Shown here: positions 1-7,265 of the stretch, in pieces | Layout of the letters: every line of letters starts with the position of its first letter | Position numbering within the stretch: position 1 is the first letter of the stretch | NCBI GenBank assembly: GCA_041645435.1 | Contig: JBAZQB010000005.1 | Span: 124,001-188,000 of the forward strand | DNA: 64,000 nucleotides | Direction: 5' to 3' | DNA from: Methanoregula sp. | GTDB lineage: Archaea > Halobacteriota > Methanomicrobia > Methanomicrobiales > Methanospirillaceae | The notes under the pieces: model-generated | Database searches by the model: none | What the model saw: the letters and a program-made list of their open reading frames with translations, nothing else | Told to the model about the DNA's origin: nothing | Made by a program: the position numbers and the translations under genes

Positions 1-90
1 CAGTTGTCCGACATTTGCCTGCCCGGCACAGGGAAAGATGATCCTTTTTGGTTCGTTTGCTCCGCATGAACATGTGGATTTTTCTGTCAT
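1..90 (-). CDS. putative zinc-binding (DGC-type) protein, N-terminal part only
   Basis: Only the first 30 codons lie in the window; the gene runs off the left edge. The visible N-terminus has a C-S-C-G pair and then I-I-F-P-C-A-G-Q-A-N-V-G-Q, which resembles the opening of putative zinc-binding DGC-domain proteins, the family also represented by the complete gene at 6413-6973. The ATG lies 5 bases beyond the stop of the thioredoxin-like gene, so it is the fourth gene of the minus-strand operon that starts at 1030. Function is unproven; a metal or thiol role is inferred from the neighbours. Confidence 0.6.
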   Translation of the reverse strand, partial: MTEKSTCSCGANEPKRIIFPCAGQANVGQL

Positions 91-95
91 TATTT

Positions 96-332
96 TCACT
101 CCGTTAATATTTTCTTGATCTCATTCACATCAGGCACCCGGCCTTCCGCCCGCACTTCACCGTTAATGGAGAGTGCCGGCGGGAGCATGACACCACGCCC
201 GACAATTTCGACAAGGTCGTCCACTTTGACGATCTCTGCCGTGATCTTCAGCTCCTTTACTGCCTGTTCGGCATTGGCAAAGAGACGCCTGCACTTTGCA
301 CAGCCGGTTCCGAGAATTTCAATTTTTGTCAT
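96..332 (-). CDS. small thioredoxin-like redox protein
   Basis: A 78-residue single-domain thioredoxin-fold protein. Cys11-Ala-Lys-Cys14 near the N-terminus is the redox-active C-x-x-C pair, and the Pro-Pro-Ala-Leu-Ser-Ile-Asn-Gly segment matches the cis-proline loop and following strand of the small thioredoxin family often called redox-active disulfide protein 2. It lacks a signal peptide, so it should act in the cytoplasm. It sits between a Cys-containing small protein and a DGC protein under control of the divergent ArsR gene, which suggests a role in handling metal-, metalloid- or thiol-linked stress. Family call is firm, substrate unknown. Confidence 0.85.
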   Translation of the reverse strand: MTKIEILGTGCAKCRRLFANAEQAVKELKITAEIVKVDDLVEIVGRGVMLPPALSINGEVRAEGRVPDVNEIKKILTE

Positions 333-362
333 GAGGTCACACCAGGATGGACATGTTTTGCT

Positions 363-626
363 TCATGTTTTCACCGGCGCTTTCCTGTATTCTTCGAGGA
401 GCGCACGGGCATATTCCTCCTCGACATTCCGGGGAATGTAATTGTACACCTTTATTCGTTTGAGGAGTGCAGCCCGGATCTCCGGTTCGTTTTTCAGGTT
501 CTGCGTTGTTACTTCTGCAATGCATTCATCGAGCATACAGATCCCGGTCGGAATCCCGTTGATCGGGATTTGCCGGATCCGCCGGAGTGCATCGGCAGCA
601 CAGCAGGGTTTGTTGTCGTATTCCAT
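363..626 (-). CDS. conserved small Cys-containing protein, function unknown
   Basis: Encodes about 87 residues from the ATG at 626, which follows a GAGGTG ribosome-binding sequence with 5-base spacing; a GTG four codons upstream is possible but less likely. The N-terminus carries a Cys-Cys pair (K-P-C-C-A-A-D-A) and further Cys residues lie near residue 30. The C-terminal half is helical and charged. No family was recognised. It lies 8 bases after the cupin stop and 30 bases before the thioredoxin gene, so it is part of the ArsR-linked operon. Confidence 0.65.
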   Translation of the reverse strand: MEYDNKPCCAADALRRIRQIPINGIPTGICMLDECIAEVTTQNLKNEPEIRAALLKRIKVYNYIPRNVEEEYARALLEEYRKAPVKT

Positions 627-634
627 AGAGCACC

Positions 635-1030
635 TCACACGAGCGGGGGCGAGAATGTCGCCAGCAGGAGCAACCCTTTGTCTCCGGCCTCGACGCGGTG
701 CACCTGATCAGAGGGCATGATCCCGACAACACCGGGGATGTAGGGAATCTTTGTTCCGGCAAGCGTGCAGGCCCCGGCACCTCTCAGCACATCATGGATC
801 TCAACCTGACCGGCATGCGTGTGATCACCAATGGCACAGCCGGGATCAATTCGTACGTGATGCAGGCTCATACGCCCCCCGGTATCTTTTCCTGTCACCA
901 GGTGCCGGAGAAAGACCCCGGCAAACTTCGGGTGCGGATTCCACGGCAGGGATTCCAGCGTGACTGTCTGTCCGGGCACGACTACCGTGGCGTGCCGGTC
1001 TGATAATTGGTTTGGTTCCAAAAGGCTCAC
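635..1030 (-). CDS. cupin-domain protein, first gene of ArsR-linked operon
   Basis: 131 residues with a single cupin barrel. The metal-binding pattern G-D-H-T-H-A-G-Q-V-E-I-H around residues 68-80 and the later Q-V-H-R-V-E are the usual His/Glu ligand motifs. The start is a GTG at 1030, about 18 bases from the TSS expected for the TATA sequence inside the palindrome at 1065-1085. Cupins in such operons may be sensors or small-molecule-modifying enzymes; the substrate cannot be inferred. Confidence 0.8.
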   Translation of the reverse strand: MSLLEPNQLSDRHATVVVPGQTVTLESLPWNPHPKFAGVFLRHLVTGKDTGGRMSLHHVRIDPGCAIGDHTHAGQVEIHDVLRGAGACTLAGTKIPYIPGVVGIMPSDQVHRVEAGDKGLLLLATFSPPLV

Positions 1031-1064
1031 TTCATTTCAAATTTTGTTGAATCAATGTAAACAG

Positions 1065-1085
1065 GGCAAGATTATATATCTTGCC
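1065..1085. promoter_or_regulatory. palindromic ArsR operator overlapping two divergent TATA boxes
   Basis: GGCAAGAT-TATAT-ATCTTGCC is a perfect inverted repeat with 8-bp arms. Its AT centre reads as a TATA box on both strands. On the plus strand a start site about 25-30 bases downstream falls at or just before the ArsR start (1104), giving a leaderless or nearly leaderless mRNA; on the minus strand it gives a leader of roughly 18 bases to the cupin. A dimeric ArsR repressor bound here would exclude TBP from both promoters. A second imperfect pair, CACTTCA near 1028 and TGAAGTG near 1100, flanks it. Confidence 0.75.
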
Positions 1086-1103
1086 ATTTCAGATTAATTT
1101 GAA

Positions 1104-1496
1104 GTGAAACGCGTGAACCTGTCCTGTTGCGGGACAAAAAGTAAGAAGGACTCCGGGGAAACGGAAATGGATCTTCCCGAGCAAATTCAGAAGGACCTCG
1201 ATGACCTCGGGGGATTCGAAGCCCTTGCGGAGCGGATCCCTGCATCCGGGGATCTTGAGAGGGAGAGCCGGATCTATCACGCGCTTGCCGACCCGCTGAG
1301 GCTGACTATCCTCTACCTGCTCCGCGATCAACCGCTCTGTGTCTGCGTCATCAACCGGTTCATGCGCCTTGCCGGGTCGAAACTCTCCTATCACCTGAAT
1401 ATTTTGAAAGAGAGTGGGCTGATCGAAGGCGAATATCACGGCAACTGGATCATCTACAGCATCACCGAACGCGGGCGCAAGGCGCTGGCATCATGA
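1104..1496 (+). CDS. ArsR/SmtB-family metal- or thiol-sensing repressor
   Basis: 130-residue winged-helix regulator. The DNA-binding region runs from the L-A-D-P-L-R-L-T-I-L-Y-L-L segment through the recognition helix with G-S-K-L-S-Y-H-L-N-I-L-K-E-S-G-L-I. The C-V-C-V motif at the start of the recognition-helix region is the classic ArsR-type metalloid/metal thiolate site, and an extra Cys-Cys pair lies near residue 8. The GTG start at 1104 is placed by the promoter inside the 1065-1085 palindrome; another GTG three codons later is possible. It is divergent from the cupin-thioredoxin operon and most likely represses that operon and itself. The inducer is unknown. Confidence 0.85.
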   Translation: MKRVNLSCCGTKSKKDSGETEMDLPEQIQKDLDDLGGFEALAERIPASGDLERESRIYHALADPLRLTILYLLRDQPLCVCVINRFMRLAGSKLSYHLNILKESGLIEGEYHGNWIIYSITERGRKALAS

Positions 1497-1730
1497 ACCC
1501 GGTGCGTTCTCTCATCGTCGGAGTGTACTATATTGTCAAAATTAACGGGAATGGGATAATCTGAATTCGGTGATTCTCATAGAACAGGAACGGTTCGGGC
1601 ATTTCAAAAAATCCCGAATATCTTTTATTTACTTCAAGCTCCACCATCCAATGATGAAGATCATAAAGAAAATTCATCTTGGTGGAATAAACCGGAGAAT
1701 CGGAACCCTTCTAAATACGGGGAGGGTACT

Positions 1731-2027
1731 ATGGATCTTCTGAGCGCAGCGGAATTCTCCGCATCCGGCCCGGTCAAAAAAGACCTGATGAAAACCGCAG
1801 GTTCGAACATAGTGATCGTCGGCCTTGAAACAGGGCAGGTGATTCCGCCGCACCCGGAACCGTATGCCGTCGTGTTTGTTGTTCTGCAAGGTAAAGGGGT
1901 TATCACATCGGGAGCCGTTGAGCATCCTGTGAAACCCTGGCATCTCGTATCGGTGAAAAAGGATGAGAACCGGGGGATCCGCTGTGATCAGAAGATGGTC
2001 CTCCTTGGCATCCGCGAAGATGTATGA
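1731..2027 (+). CDS. small cupin-like protein preceding an ABC exporter
   Basis: 98 residues forming a single minimal cupin-like barrel: the P-P-H-P-E-P-Y-A-V-V-F-V-V-L-Q-G-K-G segment matches cupin motif 1, and the V-K-P-W-H-L-V-S-V region resembles motif 2, though only some His/Glu ligands are present. The ATG follows a strong GGGGAGGGT site. It is 15 bases upstream of the ABC ATPase gene at 2043, so it is probably co-expressed with the exporter and may sense its substrate; that role is inference. Confidence 0.7.
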   Translation: MDLLSAAEFSASGPVKKDLMKTAGSNIVIVGLETGQVIPPHPEPYAVVFVVLQGKGVITSGAVEHPVKPWHLVSVKKDENRGIRCDQKMVLLGIREDV

Positions 2028-2042
2028 GGAGATGAGAACCCT

Positions 2043-2972
2043 ATGGCCGCGATAATCCAGGCTTCGAATCTGACGAAAATTTTTGGCAGCAGCACTGCCG
2101 TAGACCATATATCGTTCGATGTCCAGCGGGGTGAGATCTTTGGTTTCCTCGGCCCCAACGGTGCCGGAAAGACCACCACCACCCGGATGCTGACCGGTGT
2201 CATCCCCCCCGATGCCGGAACTGCCACGATCCTCGGCCATGATATCCGGTCCGAGCCGGTCATGGCAAAACAGGGATTCGGTGTCGTACCGGAGACATCG
2301 AATGCCTACACCGATCTTACCGCATGGCAGAACCTGATGCTTATGGGCGAATTGTACGGACTTTCCCGTGCCCGGGCAGAGCAGCGTGCATCCGAACTGC
2401 TTGGCATGGTAGGGCTCCTTGAGCGCAAAGACCAGAAAGTGCAGGCGTATTCCAAAGGCATGAAGCAGCGGCTCATCCTCGCTATGGCGCTTATCCACGA
2501 ACCAGAACTCCTCTTCCTCGATGAACCTACGAGCGGTCTCGATGTGCAGAGCACGCATATGATCCTCTCCCTGCTCCGTGACCTGAACACGCAGGGAACC
2601 ACCATCTTCCTCACCACGCACAACATGGAGGAGGCCAACCGGCTCTGCCACCGTGTCGGCATCATCCGGGCAGGGAAGATGGTGGCCATCGATGCACCGG
2701 AAAAACTCAAGACGGCTATAGACCGGGTGCACAGGATCGAAGTGAGTTTTGACCGTGACGTGCCCGACAACGCCCTTGCAGGACTTGATGGTGTCATGAC
2801 GGCGAACCGGGCCGGTGACAAATGGCAGATCACTACCCAGAACAAAGATGCGGCCATCCATTCCCTTGCAACTTTCAGCCGGCAGAACGGTGCGGCAATT
2901 GTCACGCTGAACACGCTGGCCCCCTCTCTCGATGAAGCGTTCCTCCGGCTGACACAGGAGGCACAACCATGA
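2043..2972 (+). CDS. ABC-2 type exporter, ATP-binding subunit
   Basis: 309 residues with all ATPase motifs: Walker A G-P-N-G-A-G-K-T-T at about 37-45, signature Y-S-K-G-M-K-Q-R near 140, Walker B L-L-F-L-D-E-P-T-S-G-L-D near 160, and the H-loop in T-T-H-N-M-E-E-A. Sequence style is that of DrrA/CcmA/NatA-like ATPases that energise export through a separate ABC-2 membrane subunit. The ATG of the permease overlaps the last codon (2969-2972), so the two subunits are translationally coupled. Substrate (drug, ion or lipid) cannot be told from sequence. Confidence 0.93.
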   Translation: MAAIIQASNLTKIFGSSTAVDHISFDVQRGEIFGFLGPNGAGKTTTTRMLTGVIPPDAGTATILGHDIRSEPVMAKQGFGVVPETSNAYTDLTAWQNLMLMGELYGLSRARAEQRASELLGMVGLLERKDQKVQAYSKGMKQRLILAMALIHEPELLFLDEPTSGLDVQSTHMILSLLRDLNTQGTTIFLTTHNMEEANRLCHRVGIIRAGKMVAIDAPEKLKTAIDRVHRIEVSFDRDVPDNALAGLDGVMTANRAGDKWQITTQNKDAAIHSLATFSRQNGAAIVTLNTLAPSLDEAFLRLTQEAQP

Positions 2973-3724
2973 ACCCGGCTGGATTCTCCGAGCAGGTCCG
3001 GAGGTCCTGGGCGATTGCCAAGAAAGACATCCGTATCTATTACATCAAAGGCCCGGTTCTTATCTTCGGCGTCTTCATGCCGCTCTTCATGTTCCTTGCC
3101 TTCCTGATGGGGGGCAGGCAACTTCCCCTTTCATTCCTCATTTCAGGTCTGGTAGGGATGACACTCTTTTTTACGGCCACTGCGGTATCCCCCGCTATAT
3201 TCCCGTGGGAAGGGCAGGCCAAGACCCTTGAGCGGCTCGCTTCGTGCCCGGTTACGGTCGAGGCGATTGTCTTTGGCGACATGATCGCCTCCACCCTTTT
3301 CGGTATTGGGATTACGATTATTACAGTCCTCATCGGGCTGGTGCTCGGGCTTCCGCTCCTCCACGGCATCACGCTGCTTGCAGCCATCCTCATTGCAGCC
3401 TGCTGCTTCTCCGCAATCGGGATGCTGCTCGCGGTACCTCCGACAAACGTACCATCGAACATCATGATGCTCTCGTCGCTGATCAAGTTCCCGCTCGTCT
3501 TCATCTCCGGCATCTTCGTCCCGCTGGAACAGATGCCGTTCTGGGGTCTGGTGCTTTCAGTGTTCTCGCCGCTCACCTACTTCACGGATCTTGTTCGTTT
3601 CTCGTTTACCGATGTACACTATTTCCCCGTCTGGATCGACATCGCAGCACTAGTGGTATTCACTGTTGTGTTTACGGTCGGCACGATGTACCTGCACAAG
3701 AGGACCATGCCGAAAAGGATGTGA
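2969..3724 (+). CDS. ABC-2 type exporter, membrane subunit
   Basis: 251 residues with six predicted membrane segments, the usual topology of an ABC-2 permease, and the conserved region around F-I-S-G-I-F-V-P-L-E-Q-M-P in the last third. The cytoplasmic N-terminus (to about residue 28) precedes the first segment. It overlaps the ATPase gene by 4 bases (ATGA), so the two make one transporter. A convergent gene follows 18 bases after the stop. Confidence 0.92.
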   Translation: MNPAGFSEQVRRSWAIAKKDIRIYYIKGPVLIFGVFMPLFMFLAFLMGGRQLPLSFLISGLVGMTLFFTATAVSPAIFPWEGQAKTLERLASCPVTVEAIVFGDMIASTLFGIGITIITVLIGLVLGLPLLHGITLLAAILIAACCFSAIGMLLAVPPTNVPSNIMMLSSLIKFPLVFISGIFVPLEQMPFWGLVLSVFSPLTYFTDLVRFSFTDVHYFPVWIDIAALVVFTVVFTVGTMYLHKRTMPKRM

Positions 3725-3742
3725 GGGTAAAACAGCCGGAAA

Positions 3743-4372
3743 TTATTGTTTCCAGACCTCGACCATGGATTGATCGCCGTGATACCCGACAAACTCTGAA
3801 AGTGCGGGCAGCCCGATTTTTCTCTTTTTATGCCTTGCATCAGAGGGATCGTTGAAGTACAAAAATTTGTCATCGATGCCGGTCACTGCAACCCAGTGGG
3901 GCAGGTCTTCTTTGCTGTAAAACAAGGTGTTTGTCACGATCAACGGAACATGATTCGAAAAAAGAGACTCACGGAGGATTTTGCCAGTGATTGTTACCTG
4001 TCTTTCGCGGACACCCAGTTTTCTGCACCGGGCTCTTCTTTCGTAAAACTGCTCCTTAAGCAACAGCATGGCCGGACTGTCAAGTGGCGGAACGAACGTA
4101 TCAACAAAATCAATTCCCCCTGTATTACTGGTAACTCTTACGGAAAATCCACGGGCAGCCGCTGAATAAGCCAGACCATACCTGCTGGTTCCACAGACTG
4201 CTACGAGGTTTCCCTCCCTCCAGATGTCGATCTCCAGATCCTTTCCGAGGCGCAGGTCATGATCTAGGTATTTCATGGCCATCATCAGTGAAGCCGGGCC
4301 GCACGTGATGTCGTAGTGCTGCCGGTAAAAGGGAATACTCAGATGGATCGACGCTCCGTGCTCAGCCTGCAT
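3743..4372 (-). CDS. peptidase C39-like protein
   Basis: 209 residues. The segment D-I-T-C24-G-P-A-S-L-M-M-A-M-K-Y matches the catalytic Cys region of papain-like C39 peptidases (double-glycine leader peptidases and relatives), the histidine is in L-P-H-W-V-A-V-T-G, and the acidic residue in Y-F-N-D-P follows at the normal distance. It has no transmembrane or ABC domain, so it is a stand-alone protease or transpeptidase-like enzyme and not a bacteriocin transporter. ATG is preceded by GAGGAC, and a TATA-like sequence lies near 4427-4440. Substrate unknown. Confidence 0.8.
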   Translation of the reverse strand: MQAEHGASIHLSIPFYRQHYDITCGPASLMMAMKYLDHDLRLGKDLEIDIWREGNLVAVCGTSRYGLAYSAAARGFSVRVTSNTGGIDFVDTFVPPLDSPAMLLLKEQFYERRARCRKLGVRERQVTITGKILRESLFSNHVPLIVTNTLFYSKEDLPHWVAVTGIDDKFLYFNDPSDARHKKRKIGLPALSEFVGYHGDQSMVEVWKQ

Positions 4373-4468
4373 GTCTTGTCCTCATGTTTTGTGTGATTTG
4401 GATGGCTACGATCAGGAAAGGACACGGCATTATAAAATGATATCCTGAACCTTTCTTTTCACGTTACT

Positions 4469-5758
4469 TCACCGGTAAACTCCGTATTCCAGTACCAGGG
4501 CCACAATAAAGATCCCGACTCCGGCAAGTGCGATGGGCAGCGTGTAATTTTTCACCACGGCCTTGATATCGTCCCCGGTGGTCCGCTGGACCAGCCAGAA
4601 GTAGGGATCGGTCACGTAGGACACAACACACGACCCGGCACCGATGAGAAGGATGAGCGGGAGCGGGTGGATGGCACCGACTACGGCCGATCCTGCGAGT
4701 ACTTCTGCCGTGATCACCGCGGTAACCACCCGTGAACCCTGCGCAGTCTCGATCAGTGCGGCGAGGATGAATGGGACGAGAATGATGGGGATCAGCAACG
4801 TCAGCTGGCCTAAGGCGATTTGGGCAAATCCGCTCTTGACGATCACAAACCCGAGTGCCCCCGCCCCGCAGATATCAAAGATGATCATGCCTGCGTGTTT
4901 GGCTCCCCCGGACAACCCCTGTGTCCGCACTGTTGAAGGAGCGAGGGCAATAGCGGTCACTGCGCCAACAAGCATGATGAAATTGATAATACTGACATGC
5001 GACAGGTTCAGGAGCAGAAAGGAGACCGGAATGGCAATCAGGATTGCAATAAACGGAGCCCATGCCCGCCAGTGAATCCCTTGGTTCAGGACCGGATTTT
5101 CGGCCCCATAACTTTGAGGAGGCAGAGCTTCCGGTTTATCTTTCTCTGTGGTGAAAGAAGCCGGATGGACGAACCGGAAGTACAGGAGGATTCCACCCAA
5201 TAGCAGAAGCGAGAGCGGGATAGATACAGCGTCAAAGACGAGCGGGCTCATTCCCCCGGAGAATGCTTCGTAGAGCGGGATGACCACCGGTGTGGGGTAG
5301 ATGAGAGCATAGGAGATGATGCTCCCGACCGCAGCAAGATACAGGAGCACGTTGCGCTTCGTCCTGTCTTTCTCAAGGCTGTCGAGGATCGGGTTTAACA
5401 TGATATACGCGGTGACACAGCAGGTAATCGGCACTGCCAGAAGATACCCCGATACCCCGGCAATCACCGGGGGATTTTTCACGTACCTCCGGATATCGGC
5501 AACGATCTCTTCGATCTGGTGCTGCTCCTGCAGGAGTTTTGCAATGACTGCCCCGCAGAGGATGATGATGCCAAATGCCGAAAATACCTTGCCGACACCT
5601 GCGACGATCCCAACCAGAGTAGCGTCGGGTGTCATACCCGCAAGGAGCCCGAACAGGATTGCCCCGCCAATCAGGGTGAAGAACGGGGATATCCTGTACC
5701 ACAGGCTGACAATGGTGATGAGGATAAGGGTGATCGCAAACGCGATGAGGGGATCCAT
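4469..5758 (-). CDS. GntP-family permease (gluconate/organic acid:H+ symporter type)
   Basis: 429 residues, almost wholly hydrophobic, with about 12 membrane segments and the GntP/ion-transporter superfamily pattern (glycine-rich helices, a hairpin with P-I-T-C-C-V-T-A-Y in the first half and S-R-V-V-T-A-V-I-T-A-E-V in the second half). GntP proteins import gluconate and related hydroxy acids or act on amino acids such as serine; the substrate here is not predictable. It is transcribed alone from the minus strand, and no sugar-acid catabolic gene lies nearby. Confidence 0.85.
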   Translation of the reverse strand: MDPLIAFAITLILITIVSLWYRISPFFTLIGGAILFGLLAGMTPDATLVGIVAGVGKVFSAFGIIILCGAVIAKLLQEQHQIEEIVADIRRYVKNPPVIAGVSGYLLAVPITCCVTAYIMLNPILDSLEKDRTKRNVLLYLAAVGSIISYALIYPTPVVIPLYEAFSGGMSPLVFDAVSIPLSLLLLGGILLYFRFVHPASFTTEKDKPEALPPQSYGAENPVLNQGIHWRAWAPFIAILIAIPVSFLLLNLSHVSIINFIMLVGAVTAIALAPSTVRTQGLSGGAKHAGMIIFDICGAGALGFVIVKSGFAQIALGQLTLLIPIILVPFILAALIETAQGSRVVTAVITAEVLAGSAVVGAIHPLPLILLIGAGSCVVSYVTDPYFWLVQRTTGDDIKAVVKNYTLPIALAGVGIFIVALVLEYGVYR

Positions 5759-5911
5759 GGTTAATATACCTGCAACCGGAAAGAAAAAGACTTGGAAATG
5801 TATCCGTCACTTCCTGCCTTCCAGGTTACCCTGTCCCAAGCCTGAAAAATTCCTGTGATGCTGAGCGGAATTACCCGGTTCGCGAGAGGGCATCTTACGC
5901 GATCGCATGGA

Positions 5912-6271
5912 TCACCTGGTTACTGCCCCGGTGATCTTCCGGATCACCGGCACCATCGCCTCGTTCATTTTGTATATTTTATGATTCGAGCGATAGTAGG
6001 AATCGATAAGACCGCCATCTTTGAGTTTTTTCAGGTTATACGAGATAAGGTTCTGCGGCTCTTCAAAGACATAGAAGAACTCGCAGACGCAGTGGTCCCG
6101 TTTCAGGAGCATCAGGACGATCTTTAAGCGGAGCGGGTGGGCGAGCAGTTTCATGAGGGTGTGTAATTCCGTTACCGTCTCCCGCTCGAGCATCTCCTTC
6201 TCGGCACGGAGTTCGTCTTCCCAGTCGCTTCGCAGGGCGCAGTCGGCAGGGCAGCAGCGGGCAGTTGCCAT
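5912..6271 (-). CDS. ArsR-family transcriptional regulator
   Basis: A 119-residue winged-helix protein read from the ATG at 6271. An open frame continues upstream to 6877, but that extension runs antisense to the DGC gene and is not credible. It contains L-L-A-H-P-L-R-L-K-I-V-L-M-L-L, a metal-site C-V-C in K-R-D-H-C-V-C-E-F, and the helix-turn-helix segment Q-N-L-I-S-Y-N-L-K-K-L-K-D-G-G-L-I. The N-terminus has Cys-Cys-Pro-Ala-Asp-Cys, an extra potential metal site. It is divergent from the DGC protein gene at 6413 and is the likely regulator of it. Confidence 0.88.
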   Translation of the reverse strand: MATARCCPADCALRSDWEDELRAEKEMLERETVTELHTLMKLLAHPLRLKIVLMLLKRDHCVCEFFYVFEEPQNLISYNLKKLKDGGLIDSYYRSNHKIYKMNEAMVPVIRKITGAVTR

Positions 6272-6377
6272 GGTACGAGATAGGCACGAAGAATACAAAA
6301 GGTGCTCGCTGGAATCACCTCCCGGGTATTTGAGAGGATCGCGGCTCTTCAATTTTTCTTGAAATCCGGTTCCGGGG

Positions 6378-6383
6378 TATATA
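6378..6383 (+). promoter_or_regulatory. TATA box for the DGC gene
   Basis: TATATA in the context GGGGTATATAGC. A start site about 25 bases downstream would fall near 6405-6408, just ahead of the ATG at 6413. This argues for the short coding start and against the longer reading frame beginning at 6302. Confidence 0.6.
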
Positions 6384-6412
6384 GCACTCCCCGATCCACG
6401 GTTCATGCAGTG

Positions 6413-6973
6413 ATGAAAGATATGGATTACGAAACCGTAAAAATTGCAAAAGTGACCGGCAAATGCCCGGCCTGCGAGGATTATGCTGAAAAGAATTCCA
6501 CAACCCCGCCAAAGATTGCCGTGATGGCCTGCGAGGGGGCATGTGCCCGGGGCGAGGTGGCCCGGAGGGCTGCAAACCTTGTCGCCCACCGGCTCGCCCG
6601 CGACCGGACGGTGCGGATCTGCCTTGGGGGAGCATTCACCAAAGATACCGGCCAGCGGAACCTGGTCCGGAGAGCTGAAAAGGTGATCGCGATTGAAGGA
6701 TGTTTTATCAACTGCTCGTCGCGGATGATGGAAGGGGTCATTCCGGAACTCCGGCCGGCAATCGTGCGGGCGGACCTGATCTACAATCTCGACCTGCCGT
6801 TTGGAATCGATGAGGTACCGGACGAGATGTTCACGGTGTACGCGTACAAAGTTGCCGAACAGGTGGTAAAAGACCACGTGACACCTGCAGCCTGTTGCGG
6901 CAATCCTGAAAAGGAATCCCTTTGCGCTAGTGGCGGGTGTACACCGAAACGCTCCGGTGGCTGCGGGCAGTAA
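6413..6973 (+). CDS. putative zinc-binding protein, DGC family
   Basis: 186 residues from the ATG at 6413, chosen because of the TATA box 30 bases upstream. Features are C-P-A-C near the N-terminus, the A-C-E-G-A-C-A-R-G-E motif typical of DGC/putative zinc-binding proteins, the I-E-G-C-F-I-N-C segment, and a Cys-rich tail (A-A-C-C-G-N, then several Cys before the end). The family is widespread in anaerobes and is often linked to ArsR regulators and thioredoxin-like proteins, as here. Exact function is not established; binding of metals through the Cys clusters is inference from the sequence. Confidence 0.8.
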   Translation: MKDMDYETVKIAKVTGKCPACEDYAEKNSTTPPKIAVMACEGACARGEVARRAANLVAHRLARDRTVRICLGGAFTKDTGQRNLVRRAEKVIAIEGCFINCSSRMMEGVIPELRPAIVRADLIYNLDLPFGIDEVPDEMFTVYAYKVAEQVVKDHVTPAACCGNPEKESLCASGGCTPKRSGGCGQ

Positions 6974-7002
6974 GAAAAGAGCGGCAAATTACCGCTTTTT
7001 TT
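6974..7002 (+). terminator. hairpin terminator after the DGC gene
   Basis: AGCGG and CCGCT arms (6980-6984 and 6992-6996) separated by 7 bases, followed by a run of T to 7002, directly after the stop codon at 6971-6973. Confidence 0.6.
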
Positions 7003-7013
7003 GATCCCCTTCC

Positions 7014-7265
7014 CGGAAAAAAGAGCTTCATATTCGCATTCCGGCAGGGTTTATGGGGTCCGGATAGGCTAAATTACGTAGCGAAAAAAGCCTGAATGTA
7101 AGGGCCTTTGGGAGCCATCCGGTGAGGGGGTTTCCTGCCGTATTTTGGCAATCAGGGCGAAATTATGGTGTATTTTCCACAGGGGCTAAAAAGAGAGGAT
7201 TTACGGGGTTTTCCGGATCGATGTCGGGGAAAAGAAGCCTTAATTGGGCTTATTTTACTTATTGA
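7014..7265 (+). repeat. dispersed intergenic repeat R, copy 1
   Basis: A stretch of about 250 bases that recurs at 16541-16800 and 25501-25800 in the same orientation. Shared landmarks in order are CTCATATTCGCATT-like (here CTTCATATTCGCATT), a GTCCGGAT block, GCGAAAAAAGCCT, CGTATTTTGGCAATCAGGG, GGGGTTTTCCGGATCGATG and AAGAAGCCTTAATTGGGCTT. It lies between the convergent DGC and ahbC genes, and its right end overlaps the last ahbC codons. No coding potential was seen. Confidence 0.85.

Noticed and set aside
1674..2966. A 430-codon minus-strand frame opposite the cupin and ABC ATPase genes
   Set aside because: No recognisable domain, and it is a shadow of genes with complete motifs on the plus strand.
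6272..6877. Long upstream extension of the ArsR frame (a 321-codon open frame from 6877)
   Set aside because: It runs antisense through the well-supported DGC gene, and the ATG at 6271 gives a normal ArsR length.
7014..7265. Repeat R as a CRISPR leader or a tRNA-like RNA
   Set aside because: There are no regularly spaced short repeats and no cloverleaf; the copies are single and kilobases apart.
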